From: Varroa destructor
Lineage: Eukaryota; Arthropoda; Arachnida; Mesostigmata; Varroidae
Length of the DNA stretch: 64,000 nucleotides
Assembly: GCF_002443255.2 (NCBI RefSeq)
Contig: NW_019211454.1
Location: forward strand, 30,300,061 to 30,364,060
Direction of reading: 5' to 3'
Positions 40,801 through 50,603 of the stretch are shown piece after piece. The translations under genes were made by a program, and so were the position numbers. Every line of letters begins with the position of its first letter. Position 1 is the stretch's first letter. The notes beneath the pieces are model-generated. The model saw only the letters and a list, made by a program, of their open reading frames with translations, had not been told where the DNA came from and searched no databases.

Positions 40801-43800
40801 GCAAAAAGGTGCAGATCTATACGAGCAGAACAATTACCATTTTAGAATGCTGCTGCGAGCTTTGTTGCCCTTTGGAATAAGAAAACGTTCCCTCTCCCCG
40901 TTCCAGTTTTCAAACGGATTATCTGTTTTTGTGGGAACTGTTTTTGCTTCCGCTATATCCGAACGCCACCCGACAAAGTGCCTTTAACGTTGGACGTTAC
41001 CGGTTACGAAAACATTTTAGAAAACTACGAATACAAATTAACAGCAGTATAGGATATGGACGACACGATCGATTTTTCCTTCTGACCCACACAAAAGTGT
41101 AGAGGAAACAAAGCTTTGATTAAACTTCGACATTGTTATCACTCACTAAGGATGCGTGGTTTAGGTCTAATGACAAAAGGAGCCTGACATTTATGCAATA
41201 CAATCTTATATCGGCACGCACATATTTGAGGAAACTTTCAGATTAACCAGTCGTGAGCAAAGGGCCTGATAGGGCTTTGTGTTCATGCTGTCGTTAAATT
41301 AGAACTTCGTACTAAGTCTGTCTGAAATGAGGCTGACCTAGAGCACGCCTATGCTCGCAATTATTGTGTTTACAGAAAGCATGAAAAATAGGCAGAATCA
41401 AATAAGCTTCATAGTCCTAATCTGCAGGACCTTGCATAAGATCATACAGCTCAGAAGCTACTGCGAAAATTAGACAAAGACGATCTTGCTTAAGCACATG
41501 CCGCCGGTCTGAAGAAATGCAGTAGCATCTGAAAGCACCTATAAAATGAATCGGTTTTGTCTGATAAAGGGCATAAATGAAAGAAGTTGTTTAATGTGAC
41601 ATGAATGTGGCATACTTACTAGAAAGGCAGGCATAGATAGGCGTGGTTAGCGTTTCCATCAGTGTTGTCTAAGCTAGTTTCCTGTATCCAGCCCAACTAT
41701 TCGGTAGTTGGGTCACTAATTCGAATTGGATCGGGCAACCCCACACAAGAGATTTGTGCCGTATTTGCTACCTGTGTTATTAATCTAAACACCAACACCT
41801 TGTAATGCTACTGAAACCGTCATTCGGACCAAGGTTAAAATGAACGAAAGTGCGCACACACTTATATAGTAGACATTTTGCAAGTAGAAACTGCTACTCA
41901 ATACGGTGCCAAAAATAGTATCAGTCTGCTTATCAACGAGGTCCTTGACCTGCCATTGAATAGTGACCTGTCGTACGACGCGCTCGAACAAAAAAGTAGA
42001 AGAAAAGAATGATACCAAATCGTTGATAATACTAAATAATAGGAACAACTTTGACTCTGGATGAAAAACAGACGACAACAGAAGACGACGACGACAACAA
42101 ATACAGGTCTACGACTTTGAAATTGAGTAACTTTTGAACTACACGCCGTCAGCAGATGAACTTTTGCTGGTATATGACTAAGATACTCCAGTCGTCTAGA
42201 AACTTTTGAATGAAAACCGGTTCAGGTTAGTCCAGAGAAAATGAGTTCAGAAGTATTAAGAGAGAAGCAGAGAAGAAGACCTTTTGGTTTCGCAAATCAA
42301 CGTCCAGTAGTAAAGTTTTGGTGCCTCGAAGGCCACCGCAAAGTCAAAATTCATTGACGCCTGGTGAAGATATCAGGTGTTAAGCGAAATCACAGTACGT
42401 GAAGGTAGAAACACTTCAAGAACGGAGATTGGAGTGTTAGTTAGGACGTAAAAGTTAGGAGCGCATCGCCGCAATTATTTTATGAGAGCGGAGCTCGAGT
42501 CTCAAGGCTCTGTGGGCCAAAGCTGGCATTTTGAATGTAACGTTTTCAAAAATTATAACCCAAATCGTTAAACACGAAAACTTCCCATTAATTAACTTGA
42601 GGTCAATTGGAAATACATATGGTTTAATTCACAAAAATTTAATCAACAAAAACCCACTTGAAGGATTTTCAATCGCCATGGATAAAACATAACGCTATAG
42701 TAGCCATAGGCGAAACATGGCACAACCTCTATACGCCACGTATGTTCTGAGGTTCAATGATGGTAGTACTTGCAATGAATATCAAGGATATCTGCTATTA
42801 CGAGTTACTCGCCAAAAATGAAACACTGAACGCGCCCGCTATTTCGAGTTTCTCAAGAAATTTATGGCACAGCAAACAAAAGCATGTAGTCTGGTTAGTT
42901 GATAAAAACGCCAGTCGTCATAGCCATGCCTCGCTTATTTTTCTTAGATCAAGCATATATATATAGCACGTATAAAGTTCTCTTCCCGATTTAAGTCTGT
43001 CTGGTTACGGGGCCTTCCATACCCTAAAAAAAGGCAACTGGTGAACCAGGATATCCCACTATCGATTTACCTCGAGAAGCCATAAATAGAGAAACTGCAT
43101 ACGAGGACGCGAATGGTAGGTATACGACTGCTGATAGAGGGCCGGGGCGAATGTATAAAAAAGAAGGCAGAGTATTTCTGACACAAATCAAAAGGCCTCA
43201 TCCTAACCGAGCTAGTTTAAAAGTTATTCAATTTCGCTTGAGGCAACTTAATACATACCCTAAGCGACCAGACAGACAGGCGGCGGCAACCCTAATAGAC
43301 TTCTAACCGTCGCTGAGTGAGTGCGTCAGTCCAGTGAGTACAAGTAATCATGCACATGACCGCCTCCACGCGTTTCTTCTTTTTCTCGCGTGCTGCTGCA
43401 CTGGACTACGCCGGCCGACGTACCATGTCTCTACAAGTAGCTAACCCTGAATGGTGAGATACAACAATATAAACGCGTGCTGCACGCCGAAGTGTCGTAT
43501 CTCGACAACTACGGTCTATTACCTACCGCTAGTAGCATTATTTATTATAGTACAATAACACAATAACAAACGCAACACATGCACGACAGCTTACGATTGT
43601 GATTTAAGACGAGAGAGCACAGCTGTTAGACACCCGATTGACACTTGGACTAGAGCCATGCCGCGTGCAAACAGAACAAACGATCGCGGGGTCGTCACGT
43701 CCTGCTGAGAACGCACCGCTCGACGGACGAACAGTGCCCAAACGAAACGACCAACGACGCTCGGTGAAAACCATTGCGACGACGAATTGCGTTTACCACT

Positions 43801-45163
43801 CTCGTGCTGTAAAACCCAGATCTCTCCACCAAGAGGAAAGGCAGCCTAAACAACGGAACGGAGGCTGGAATTACACAGCAACTGCTACAACAAGAATGGG
43901 CACAGCGTGCTTCGACAACGAGCGCTACTGTTAAAACTACAATAACAGAACTAGAGACAAAGAACTCTGGGAAGGCTTGTCGGTCCGGCCGAGCCTAAAC
44001 AGCTGCTGGAAAGCTGGTTACCAGCAACAGTTGCCTTATCTACCCAGAGTGGGCCTTCTTTTTTCTTCTATAACGCGGTTGGTCATCGTAACGAGAGGAA
44101 TAGTGACAATAAGTAAACAGACCAGAATTCATTTTTGTGCTTATATCCACCACTCAAAAATTCAGCGGTATAGCAACGATATTCAATAGGAACAACAGCA
44201 TATCAATCGAAGTAACACCGAACTACAGTAGCAAATATATAATAAATTGAACTCGAACAAAATTGAAGCCTAAACGAGCAGCAAGCGTAGATTTTGACCC
44301 ACCTATAATGCGCTCCACGAGAATGTGAAAACGAGATATATATGTAGTATAACTGAGCATATGGTTGTACAACAAAGAAACAAAGTCATGTCACAATATC
44401 TTTAAGATTCTCCTCATAGTACAAAAGAAGATTACAGCCATAAGCTCACTACCTAAACGAACCCATACGCAGAGGTGATCGACAGCGTCATACAAAATCA
44501 CATAAAGCCGCAATAGCCGAATAACGCCTATGAAGATTACGAAGTCCACGAGTACTGGTGCTAACGATACCAAGATGGTTTTTTTTTTTTGCTTTGCTAT
44601 CGATTCCGCGGTGGCGAAATGTAAGCCCTCGGTTTGAATGAAGACAGAGGGAAGATCAGTTATTCTTTGATGCAATAGTGAACCTATGTGTACAGCCATC
44701 TGACTGAATGAGCAGTGAATACATTGCGAGTTGGCTGTCGTTAGCTGTGTCATGGTCAAATGAAGCAGCACGCTTCCAATCAGCAGCACAAGACATGACA
44801 TCGACTGGTGCCAATTTCTAAACAAGCTTGTACAATCTCTGTCACCGCGTGACCGCGGAACTTTCCTTTTGTTCCATTCCTGCGCGGCTTCCAGTAAAGA
44901 AGCGCTGCTACAGATCGACCACCTCGACGATCACGTTATGGGCTCGTACGTGACTGGTAACGTATAAATAGAACTTTTTCATTGTCTATAAGTATTATAC
45001 CTGTATTCGTATTGATGTACTTACTCAGGGTATCGACGAGTTTGAGCATCACACCCCCAATGTGCAGGTCCCCCATGACCCGCAACTTGCGTTCCACCTT
45101 GAGATCGGTGACAAAGATGCGCAGCTCCCACGAGCCGTCAATTTTGACACCGTTGGCAAACAT
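31682..45163 (-). CDS. Fermt2: Kindlin (fermitin family, UNC-112/Fit-like), full coding region, 10 exons
   Basis: Kindlins are cytoplasmic adaptors that bind integrin beta tails beside talin and activate integrins at focal adhesions and muscle attachments. The minus-strand exons (31682-31819, 31929-32029, 32212-32476, 32599-32764, 33547-33774, 35301-35473, 35782-36063, 36361-36675, 37099-37325, 45025-45163) join in frame to 677 residues, within the usual kindlin length of about 650-720. Visible order: F0 (residues 1-95), F1 with a low-complexity loop (about 96-245), first half of F2 (about 246-370), PH domain (about 370-465), second half of F2 (about 466-560), F3 to the end. Signature segments include [79 protein letters not shown] and [18 protein letters not shown], ending TGGWN. 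Eight introns are GT-AG and one is GC-AG. The gene symbol follows common arthropod usage; which vertebrate paralogue it matches best cannot be decided here. The start is the ATG at 45163. Confidence 0.95.
31929..32029 (-). CDS. Fermt2: Kindlin exon 9 (F3, integrin-contact region)
   Basis: Residues 599-632. [20 protein letters not shown] and the following strand ending FEEEDFQ match the F3 segment that holds the integrin-binding Gln-Trp pair in vertebrate kindlins. Here the pair reads Ala612-Trp613. The acceptor is ATAATATAG|GC and the donor CAG|GTCAGT. Confidence 0.96.
32212..32476 (-). CDS. Fermt2: Kindlin exon 8 (F2 to F3)
   Basis: Residues 511-598 plus one base. The acceptor is ATGTTGCAG|AGC. 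The product includes [48 protein letters not shown] and [18 protein letters not shown], the end of F2 and the first F3 strands. The donor is G|GTTCGT, a weak +3 to +6 context, but the split Gly codon G|GC fits exactly with the next exon. Confidence 0.95.
32552..32569. repeat. (AT)9 microsatellite in kindlin intron 7
   Basis: AT run inside the 122-bp intron 7, which makes up a large part of that intron. Confidence 0.95.
32599..32764 (-). CDS. Fermt2: Kindlin exon 7 (PH end, F2 second half)
   Basis: Residues 455-510. The acceptor CCCGTCAG|G completes Arg455. It carries [20 protein letters not shown] and [12 protein letters not shown], the C-terminal helix of the PH domain running into F2, and ends [16 protein letters not shown] at donor AGC|GTAAGT, phase 0. 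Confidence 0.96.
32765..33546 (-). other. Kindlin intron 6 (782 bp) with a structured GC-rich patch
   Basis: GT-AG, phase 2, donor GTAGGT and acceptor CCCGTCAG. The interior is AT-rich except for a GC-rich stretch at about 33372-33485 that contains two short perfect hairpins and a tRNA-like tail (annotated separately). Confidence 0.85.
33387..33475 (-). repeat. tRNA-like or SINE-like GC-rich patch with two hairpins
   Basis: CTACAC at 33387-33392 pairs with GTGTAG at 33398-33403 across a five-base loop, and GGGTC at 33418-33422 pairs with GACCC at 33433-33437. On the minus strand the run GGGTCGCTGCTTCGAGACCC followed by GCCGGCA resembles the T-arm and acceptor end of a tRNA. No complete cloverleaf or clear A box was found, so a degraded tRNA-derived SINE is one possibility and chance another. 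Confidence 0.25.
33547..33774 (-). CDS. Fermt2: Kindlin exon 6 (PH domain)
   Basis: Residues 379-454 plus two bases of 455 (228 bases). It encodes most of the PH domain that splits F2: [28 protein letters not shown], a strand ending in [12 protein letters not shown], and EGMTEYWL. In characterised kindlins this domain binds phosphoinositides. The basic start (KPRK...LK) is kept. The acceptor is GCAATGTAG|A and the donor CTCAG|GTAGGT. Confidence 0.96.
34004..34066. repeat. Compound AT/GT tract in kindlin intron 5
   Basis: Mixed TATATG, TATACA and TA units, largely self-complementary. Confidence 0.9.
34752..34783 (+). repeat. CAG/CAA trinucleotide run in kindlin intron 5
   Basis: CAG units, then ACA units, then CAG units. 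Confidence 0.9.
35301..35473 (-). CDS. Fermt2: Kindlin exon 5 (F2, leading into PH)
   Basis: Residues 322-378 plus two bases of 379 (173 bases). The acceptor is TGTTTTACAG|ACT and the donor CTGAA|GTGAGT. It includes an acidic linker with [16 protein letters not shown], then [12 protein letters not shown], which leads directly into the PH domain. The split codon AA|A (Lys) joins to the next exon as LKPRKFTLK. Confidence 0.93.
35474..35781 (-). other. Kindlin intron 4 (308 bp) with GT microsatellite
   Basis: GT-AG, phase 0, donor GTACAT and acceptor TGTTTTACAG. It contains a (GT)n run at 35553-35571 on the plus strand and nothing else recognisable. Confidence 0.85.
35553..35571 (+). repeat. 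(GT)n microsatellite in kindlin intron 4
   Basis: Uninterrupted GT run. Confidence 0.95.
35782..36063 (-). CDS. Fermt2: Kindlin exon 4 (F1 end to F2 start)
   Basis: Residues 228-321, 282 bases, phase 0 at both ends. The acceptor is CTCACAACAG|GCG and the donor CAG|GTACAT. It contains [40 protein letters not shown] and [19 protein letters not shown], among the most conserved kindlin blocks at the F1-F2 boundary. The frame also stays open upstream of the acceptor, but that extension does not resemble kindlin. Confidence 0.95.
36361..36675 (-). CDS. Fermt2: Kindlin exon 3 (F1 domain and F1 loop)
   Basis: Residues 123-227, phase 0 at both ends (315 bases). It starts at TTTTACAG|GAG with [16 protein letters not shown], then becomes a low-complexity Asn/Ser-rich loop (for example [14 protein letters not shown]) typical of the disordered insert in kindlin F1. 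The donor is AAA|GTAATT. Other GT sites nearby do not preserve the frame with the next exon, so the end is well constrained, although the loop itself is not conserved. Confidence 0.87.
36676..37098 (-). other. Kindlin intron 2, non-canonical GC-AG intron
   Basis: The donor reads AAG|GCAAGT and the acceptor TTTTACAG. Apart from the C at position 2, the donor matches U1 snRNA as well as possible, as is typical of genuine GC-AG introns. The only nearby GT, four bases downstream (GCAA|GTCTAA), would shift the frame and break the conserved [12 protein letters not shown] junction. Confidence 0.88.
37099..37325 (-). CDS. Fermt2: Kindlin exon 2 (F0 end to F1 start)
   Basis: Residues 47-122. The acceptor TTGTTTCAG|AT completes the split codon A|AT (Asn47). 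The exon carries [35 protein letters not shown] and the F1 entry up to KLCK. It ends TGCAAG followed by GCAAGT, a GC splice donor. Only this cut joins in frame to the next exon (GAGCTGGGAATTCGACATCC), giving the conserved [12 protein letters not shown]. Confidence 0.94.
41785..42078 (-). other. Hydrophobic open frame, possible chemoreceptor-like exon, weak
   Basis: The frame contains two hydrophobic stretches separated by [20 protein letters not shown]. That layout loosely recalls the loop before a late transmembrane segment in arthropod gustatory receptors. A good acceptor (pyrimidine run, then CGTACGACAG) lies inside it. No TYhhhhhQF ending was found downstream, so this is not called a gene. 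Confidence 0.1.
44391..44801 (-). other. Open frame for a possible membrane protein inside kindlin intron 1
   Basis: An ATG-initiated 136-codon frame begins with a signal-like stretch ([20 protein letters not shown]) and holds another strongly hydrophobic run ([20 protein letters not shown]). No family was recognised. One or two frames of this length are expected by chance in 64 kb at this composition, so it is recorded as a candidate only. Confidence 0.12.
45025..45163 (-). CDS. Fermt2: Kindlin exon 1 (first coding exon, F0 start)
   Basis: Encodes residues 1-46 plus the first base of residue 47. The protein begins [20 protein letters not shown], the conserved opening beta strands of the kindlin F0 domain, and continues to [16 protein letters not shown]. 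The donor reads A|GTAAGT. The frame stays open upstream to another ATG near 45238, but those added residues do not look like kindlin. A pyrimidine-rich CGTTAG acceptor sits two bases before the chosen ATG, so that stretch is more likely intron. Confidence 0.92.
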
Positions 45164-45185
45164 CTCTAACGAACAGTGAAGGATC
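45164..45185 (-). promoter_or_regulatory. Putative splice acceptor just before the kindlin start codon
   Basis: Reading the minus strand, a pyrimidine-rich run ends in GTTCGTTAG, then AG and the ATG. This suggests the start codon sits two bases into its exon and that at least one noncoding 5' exon lies upstream. An unspliced leader through this point remains possible. Confidence 0.4.
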
Positions 45186-48100
45186 CAAGCTGGAAGACAA
45201 GGACGGAAGGGAAAAGCACTGTGCCAGGACAACGGCACAGGCTACCTACGAACAGCGATTCAGAGCCACACTGGATTCTGAAACTCATCAAAGCATTCAT
45301 TATAGAGAGATTAATTCCTGTCCATGGTCAAGTGTACAGCACAAAACTATCACTCGCTACCTAATCTTTATAGTACCGTAAAATGTCTATAATAACGCCT
45401 AACGTTCCTTTGAATATAAGAGTCAATCAGCATCTGTTCAAGATATATCTTGTACGTACGATTCATCACGATTTCGACTTAACCAGATCTTCTTGAAAAC
45501 GGATTACTCTTCCGCCTTCGTCAGAATCAGCTGTTTCACAGCTTTCTTTAGCGCCTACTCACTCGCACGGCATCACCCACTGGACGCTGTCGTATAACGT
45601 AGCCGACCCAACGCGCATATAAGCAATTTTTCCACCCACCATCTGACAGACCCAGATCTTGGTTCTTATGCCACAGCTTTAGCGAGGTCAGTTCATAGTG
45701 ATCTAGTCCAAAACGTGAGGCTTGTTAGAGATGAAACAAACACTTACACCCACCCAGTGTGCTACCAGGCGCCACACGAATAATTTGGTAGGCACATGTT
45801 GATCTCATTACACTTTTCGTAAAGTAATATCTGAGACAGACACTTTTCCAGCATCCCCTTCGGTGTTGGCGTCTGACGTCGAAACCACGAATATGCAGGA
45901 CGAGAGCAGCAGCTGTACCTTGGTGCCAAGTATTAAGCAGGGACAGCAAGGACCCTCTTGGGCCAGCAAATATCACTCACATTTCCAATCTACGAATAAT
46001 AGGTCCACCAACGCGTTATACAAAGAACAAACTGTAAGCTTATTGTAAGGGGGGATGACAGACTTCGACAGAACCACAATATGAGCCTTCGATTTCGGGC
46101 GAATGCCATTTAGCGAAGCTTATGACATTGGCTGCAATATGTTGATTGCACGTTTTCTAATTTGCACAGATTCTAAAAATATCTGTGAATGGGTCATCAG
46201 GACACGCAAGAGATAATAAGTCCGAGTATTTTCCTCAGTCAATAGACTGTCATATTGCAAACTACCATGTGGCCTTTAAAAATTTACTCTTGTTTCAGAA
46301 AAACACAAAATCTTCCTTAATTTAAAAAGGACGTCATCTAATATTATTGTATTACATTCTTTATACCAGCGTAGTCCGAGCTTATAAGCTTATTTTTTTT
46401 TAGCGGTTAGCAAAAGCGTGTTCGATCTCTGCCCGATATAATATCCTAGCAATGGCTCTAATATGTAGCCTGAATGTAAACCAATTGACTGGTAATCGCG
46501 GAATCATAGACTGATAAACCGCACAGGCCTATGCCCAAACGACTAAGAAGAGGGATTCATTGTTACATCGGCTTCTTTACGTAGCAGATTTTACCACGTT
46601 TATCTGACCAAGAGTGACCAAATCCGCCGATCATCTATTGCAGCTTTTGTGACTAATGAAAAAGTGCTTGACGTAAAACAATACGCAACGTTCAATCATG
46701 AAAGTATAATGGTGTCCGCTTTTTATGTACATATAATTCTACAGAGTCTTCGAGTGCAGTTTTCAGATATATAATTATATAGATTTAAAAAAAATAATAG
46801 CGCCCCTTAAGCTCTGTGCTTTGTTACGGTTAAGCTTTTTGTATTCAATTACACTTAACATTTGAAATTGGAAACAGAGCTACGCAACGCACCCTCATAG
46901 GGTAACATTTCGTAGTTGTAGGAGAAAAGCATCTTATTCAATGTTTTTTTCTCACAAATGAGAATCGCAATCTAGTTATTGGATCGTTTTGGGATTGGGT
47001 TTTGATTGCCAGCGGAAAACACCGACTTCTCTCAATGTACGTTTTCATTCATAGGGACAAGCCAAGCCTTTGCCATGACCCGACTAGATGCACTTCGTGT
47101 TGTCGTATGTAAAGTCACTGCCTGTTCTAAAATGGCCCAAAACAAAGATCTGTCAACGGTAGAACTAGTTTCCAGAGAACAACTCCCCTACTCGCAATTT
47201 TCATTGTTTACATTTTGTGCTATATAGAATGTAAACGAATGCAAACTAGCAACAAAAAAAGTCTATGAAAAAAGACTCAGCGTCCAATTGTCCATAGCAG
47301 AAAGTCATACTAAAACATGCCGAAGTCTGAGAACAGCGCACGTAAGTTATTGACGCAAGTTCTAGTCATCAACAACAAATCATCTATTCAACAGATGCAT
47401 CTTATCCTTTATCGTTCTCGCTTTTGCTATCTTGATCATTCCGCGCCTTAAATAGGTAGATGTTGCTCTCCTTAGAGGACTGCGATCATAGGGTAAAATG
47501 CAAAACATTTGAAAGTCTGTGAACAATATTATAGCAATAGCAGTGATCTTCTGTAAACTGGGCGTCTAGGAGCGGTTCCCAAGGTGTCTAGCTCCGCAAA
47601 CCGCTCGTGTTACGTGTATTTCTGCCACTGTTTTCACAGAATGTGTGCCACAAGTCTTTTGAAGTCCTTCAGAAAGTGCGCGTCCTTTCTACGCTGAAAT
47701 TTTGTCAAATGGCGAAACAGATAAAAAGAAGAGTTGAACTTTAAGATGGCAATATCGTGCGACGTGCATGAGATGGCGCATCATCACTAAACTGTGTATT
47801 TTGTTTCTACGGACACAGCGGACTTGCTATAAGCATTTTTTTCAGTCTATTTGAATATTTTACTCCAGCAACTTGAATCTACTGCCCGGCGTATCTAGGT
47901 TCCTAGCAAATTCGAACACGGTATAGATGATGACACATGGAGGGCAACCGAGAATACGAAACAGCACTATATTAGCAATAGGTCCTAGTGATAAGTTAAG
48001 AACTTTTGAAATCTCGAGATTAGGTTATGCTACGCGGAGGATCGATCATATGAAACGTCAGCAGCGAAGCTGGACCTTTATTAATTCATACGATTCCAGT

Positions 48101-49227
48101 TGAGTTATTTCAATCAAATTGTCCGATCAACATGATACTTCACGAAACTACTCATACCCACTGTGTATCCTTGTGCGCCGACTACTGCATGATACTCGTC
48201 TGGGAGACTCTATTAGCACCACATCTCTAAGAGCTCTCATCTAAAGGTGGTACGATACACTGCACGTGTTATCGGCCATTTGTTTTAGTTATTGACCGAA
48301 CGCTCATTGGAGATGAAACACAGCCTAGCAATAGTTTCATGGCGGTGGAAGAAGCGGCCGTTCGGCCGCTAGTCGAGTTTGCGCCAACGAAAGCATGCTG
48401 AGACGGCTCGCGCCCACTTGACACCACTGTTACTTTGTATAAAATGCAATCCCTGTTGACCGTCTCTATAATATAATAACACATTCACGCTATGTACATC
48501 GGCCTCCAAACTCAAGCTTACTCCCTGTCTATTGACTACTTGACCACTGTAGATGGTGTCGCCGCTGGTAAAACTAGGAGACTACCTATCTTGTTCAGTG
48601 CTTCCGAACGTCACTCCCAATGCAGCTTTAGTCATTCGCAGAACAAACAGGCTAGCACATACAGCCAGACTCGAATGGAGCCAACCCCGTTAGGGTATTG
48701 ACTCTTCGTACCGTTATAAATTGGTACATCAAAAGCTATTGTATCGTCTATCCGAGCAAGTGACGTGTGGCTTTTTATCCGGTTTGCCTGATTGACTGTA
48801 GCAATAGGCCGACTCAGATGAAAATTCTTGAACGGATCGGAACTTAGTTGAATAATGCAAAGATAAAACTGGTTGTATATAAAGATATACGTTGTAACAC
48901 TAACCCGCAGTCATATCGCAGTCCGCCTACTGAAAACGTCGATAGGTTTCCCTGTTTTCCATATTTTTGAAATTGAGATTTAGACTAAAAATAATTTACA
49001 GTAGGAAGTTGTACAGCATTATCTAACCGAGAATACGTTCATTTTTTCTGCAACACATTCATTAACAAGTAGCAACTTCTAATTAAGTACGCCAAGCTGC
49101 AATGGTAACATCAATATCAATAACATTGAAATTATTTAGCAAATGATTATAAAAGGCAATCAATTCTGTAATTCGGAGATGAGACCCCATCGATGCAATA
49201 TGCAATTGCCTCCCATGACAAACGTGC

Positions 49228-49275
49228 ATCCGGGTAGTGGTTATGGTAGCGTGTGTCGCAGGTTACCGCCCGGAT
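49228..49275. repeat. Inverted repeat, 7-bp perfect arms
   Basis: ATCCGGG at 49228-49234 pairs with CCCGGAT at 49269-49275 around a 34-base loop. GC-rich arms in an AT-rich setting. Confidence 0.6.
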
Positions 49276-50584
49276 AAATACCCATTCAAAAGTAAGTCAA
49301 ACTAGTATTTTTTCTGAAACTGACTCGTTTACAAGCCACTCGTAGCGAACTGCACCAGTCGCAAAGAGTAAAAAACTATCATTTCGTGATTTACCCATCA
49401 ACTTGTCTCTCGCCTTTAGTTTTTATGGAAGCGCCACGTACTACAGACATACTGTTTGATGCGCAATAGGCAACGCATCAAGGACCAATCATAGGTCGCC
49501 TTCATGAACTCATTATTAGCACAGCGCGTGCTTCTTACACATAATCTCGAAGTATGAGCATCTTGTGCTAGTCCTTTAGACCTTGCTCCGCTTTTGTGCC
49601 TTGTTCTCTTATGTATTCGTTACACACAGAGGTACAGTGTATGGGCATATATTTGCCGCTCGTTTACTACCTAGCCTTGACAAGCAGTGCGATTCAGAAT
49701 GAGCTCGACCGGCTGCTTTCAATTAGCAAACACCGTTAGGTCAATGAAGGCCCACTTTCGTTGAGACAAAAAACACGAGAAGGTGTTCACGCGACACCGA
49801 GCAATAGAAGCCTGCCGCCTTATCTCGACCTTTCCGCAATGGCACTATAGTGCTACAATTTAGAAGATCCTTGCCCCGCCTACTACTACAACTAGCCTAC
49901 AATTATTAACGAACAGTGTTCACAGCACGGGGCTTTTTCTATGAGGCAAGGTTTAGCAACGGCAAAAGGAGACCTCGAGCAGAAGCGCAGTATTCTAAAG
50001 CACACTAAGCTGTCTAGACCGCGATGAACGACACGCTGGTTATTCTAGCCAACAGTCGACTTTTGACGGGGCTTTTTTACCTAGGTTCAACGAGAAGGCT
50101 CGCCATTCCATTCTGAACCGGTTGACGTTATTGTTGCTATTGTCGTTTTAGCCGAAGTTGTCGTTGTGGTCATCATTTTTCTTCACTGGTAGTAAGCGCT
50201 AGACGGAATGGCGCCTTGACAGATCGAATGGTTCTACTATCGCAAACGTAGGCAGACCGCCTACTCGCGGAGATGGGATAGAAGCCGGAAGAGCAGACGA
50301 TAAAAAGACAATACGTAGTAATACCTATCATAGTATAAGAATTATACTGGCATACAAACAACATTTGCATGCGACGGGTCGGCCAGTTTCCAACATGCAA
50401 TAACACAGAAACATACAAAAGTTGAAAGGCGATGCCAGGGTCAACAAAGATCATTTTAGCTGACTCCGCCTTAAGCTAGCGCTATTTAACGGGCGACAGC
50501 GACCTTTTCAAAAATGCAAACATAGCCTGATTTTTAATATCCCATACGTATTATACGCGTTGTGCATACTGAAATAGTATTGTA

Positions 50585-50603
50585 ATATATATATATATAT
50601 ATA
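50585..50603. repeat. (AT)n microsatellite
   Basis: Uninterrupted AT run. Confidence 0.95.

Larger units (their letters stand above)
37326..45024 (-). other. Kindlin intron 1 (7.7 kb)
   Basis: GT-AG intron, phase 1, donor GTAAGT and acceptor TTGTTTCAG. It holds no gene I can support. Two minus-strand membrane-like frames (41785-42078 and 44391-44801) are discussed separately. The sequence is otherwise AT-rich and unique-looking, with a short GAC/AAC-rich run near 42072-42101 and a GC-richer patch near 43.64-43.94 kb. Long first introns often carry enhancers, but I see no specific site. Confidence 0.85.

Noticed and set aside
45164..45238. Upstream in-frame ATG adding about 25 residues to kindlin
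   Set aside because: The added residues do not match the kindlin N-terminus, and a splice acceptor lies between the two ATGs.
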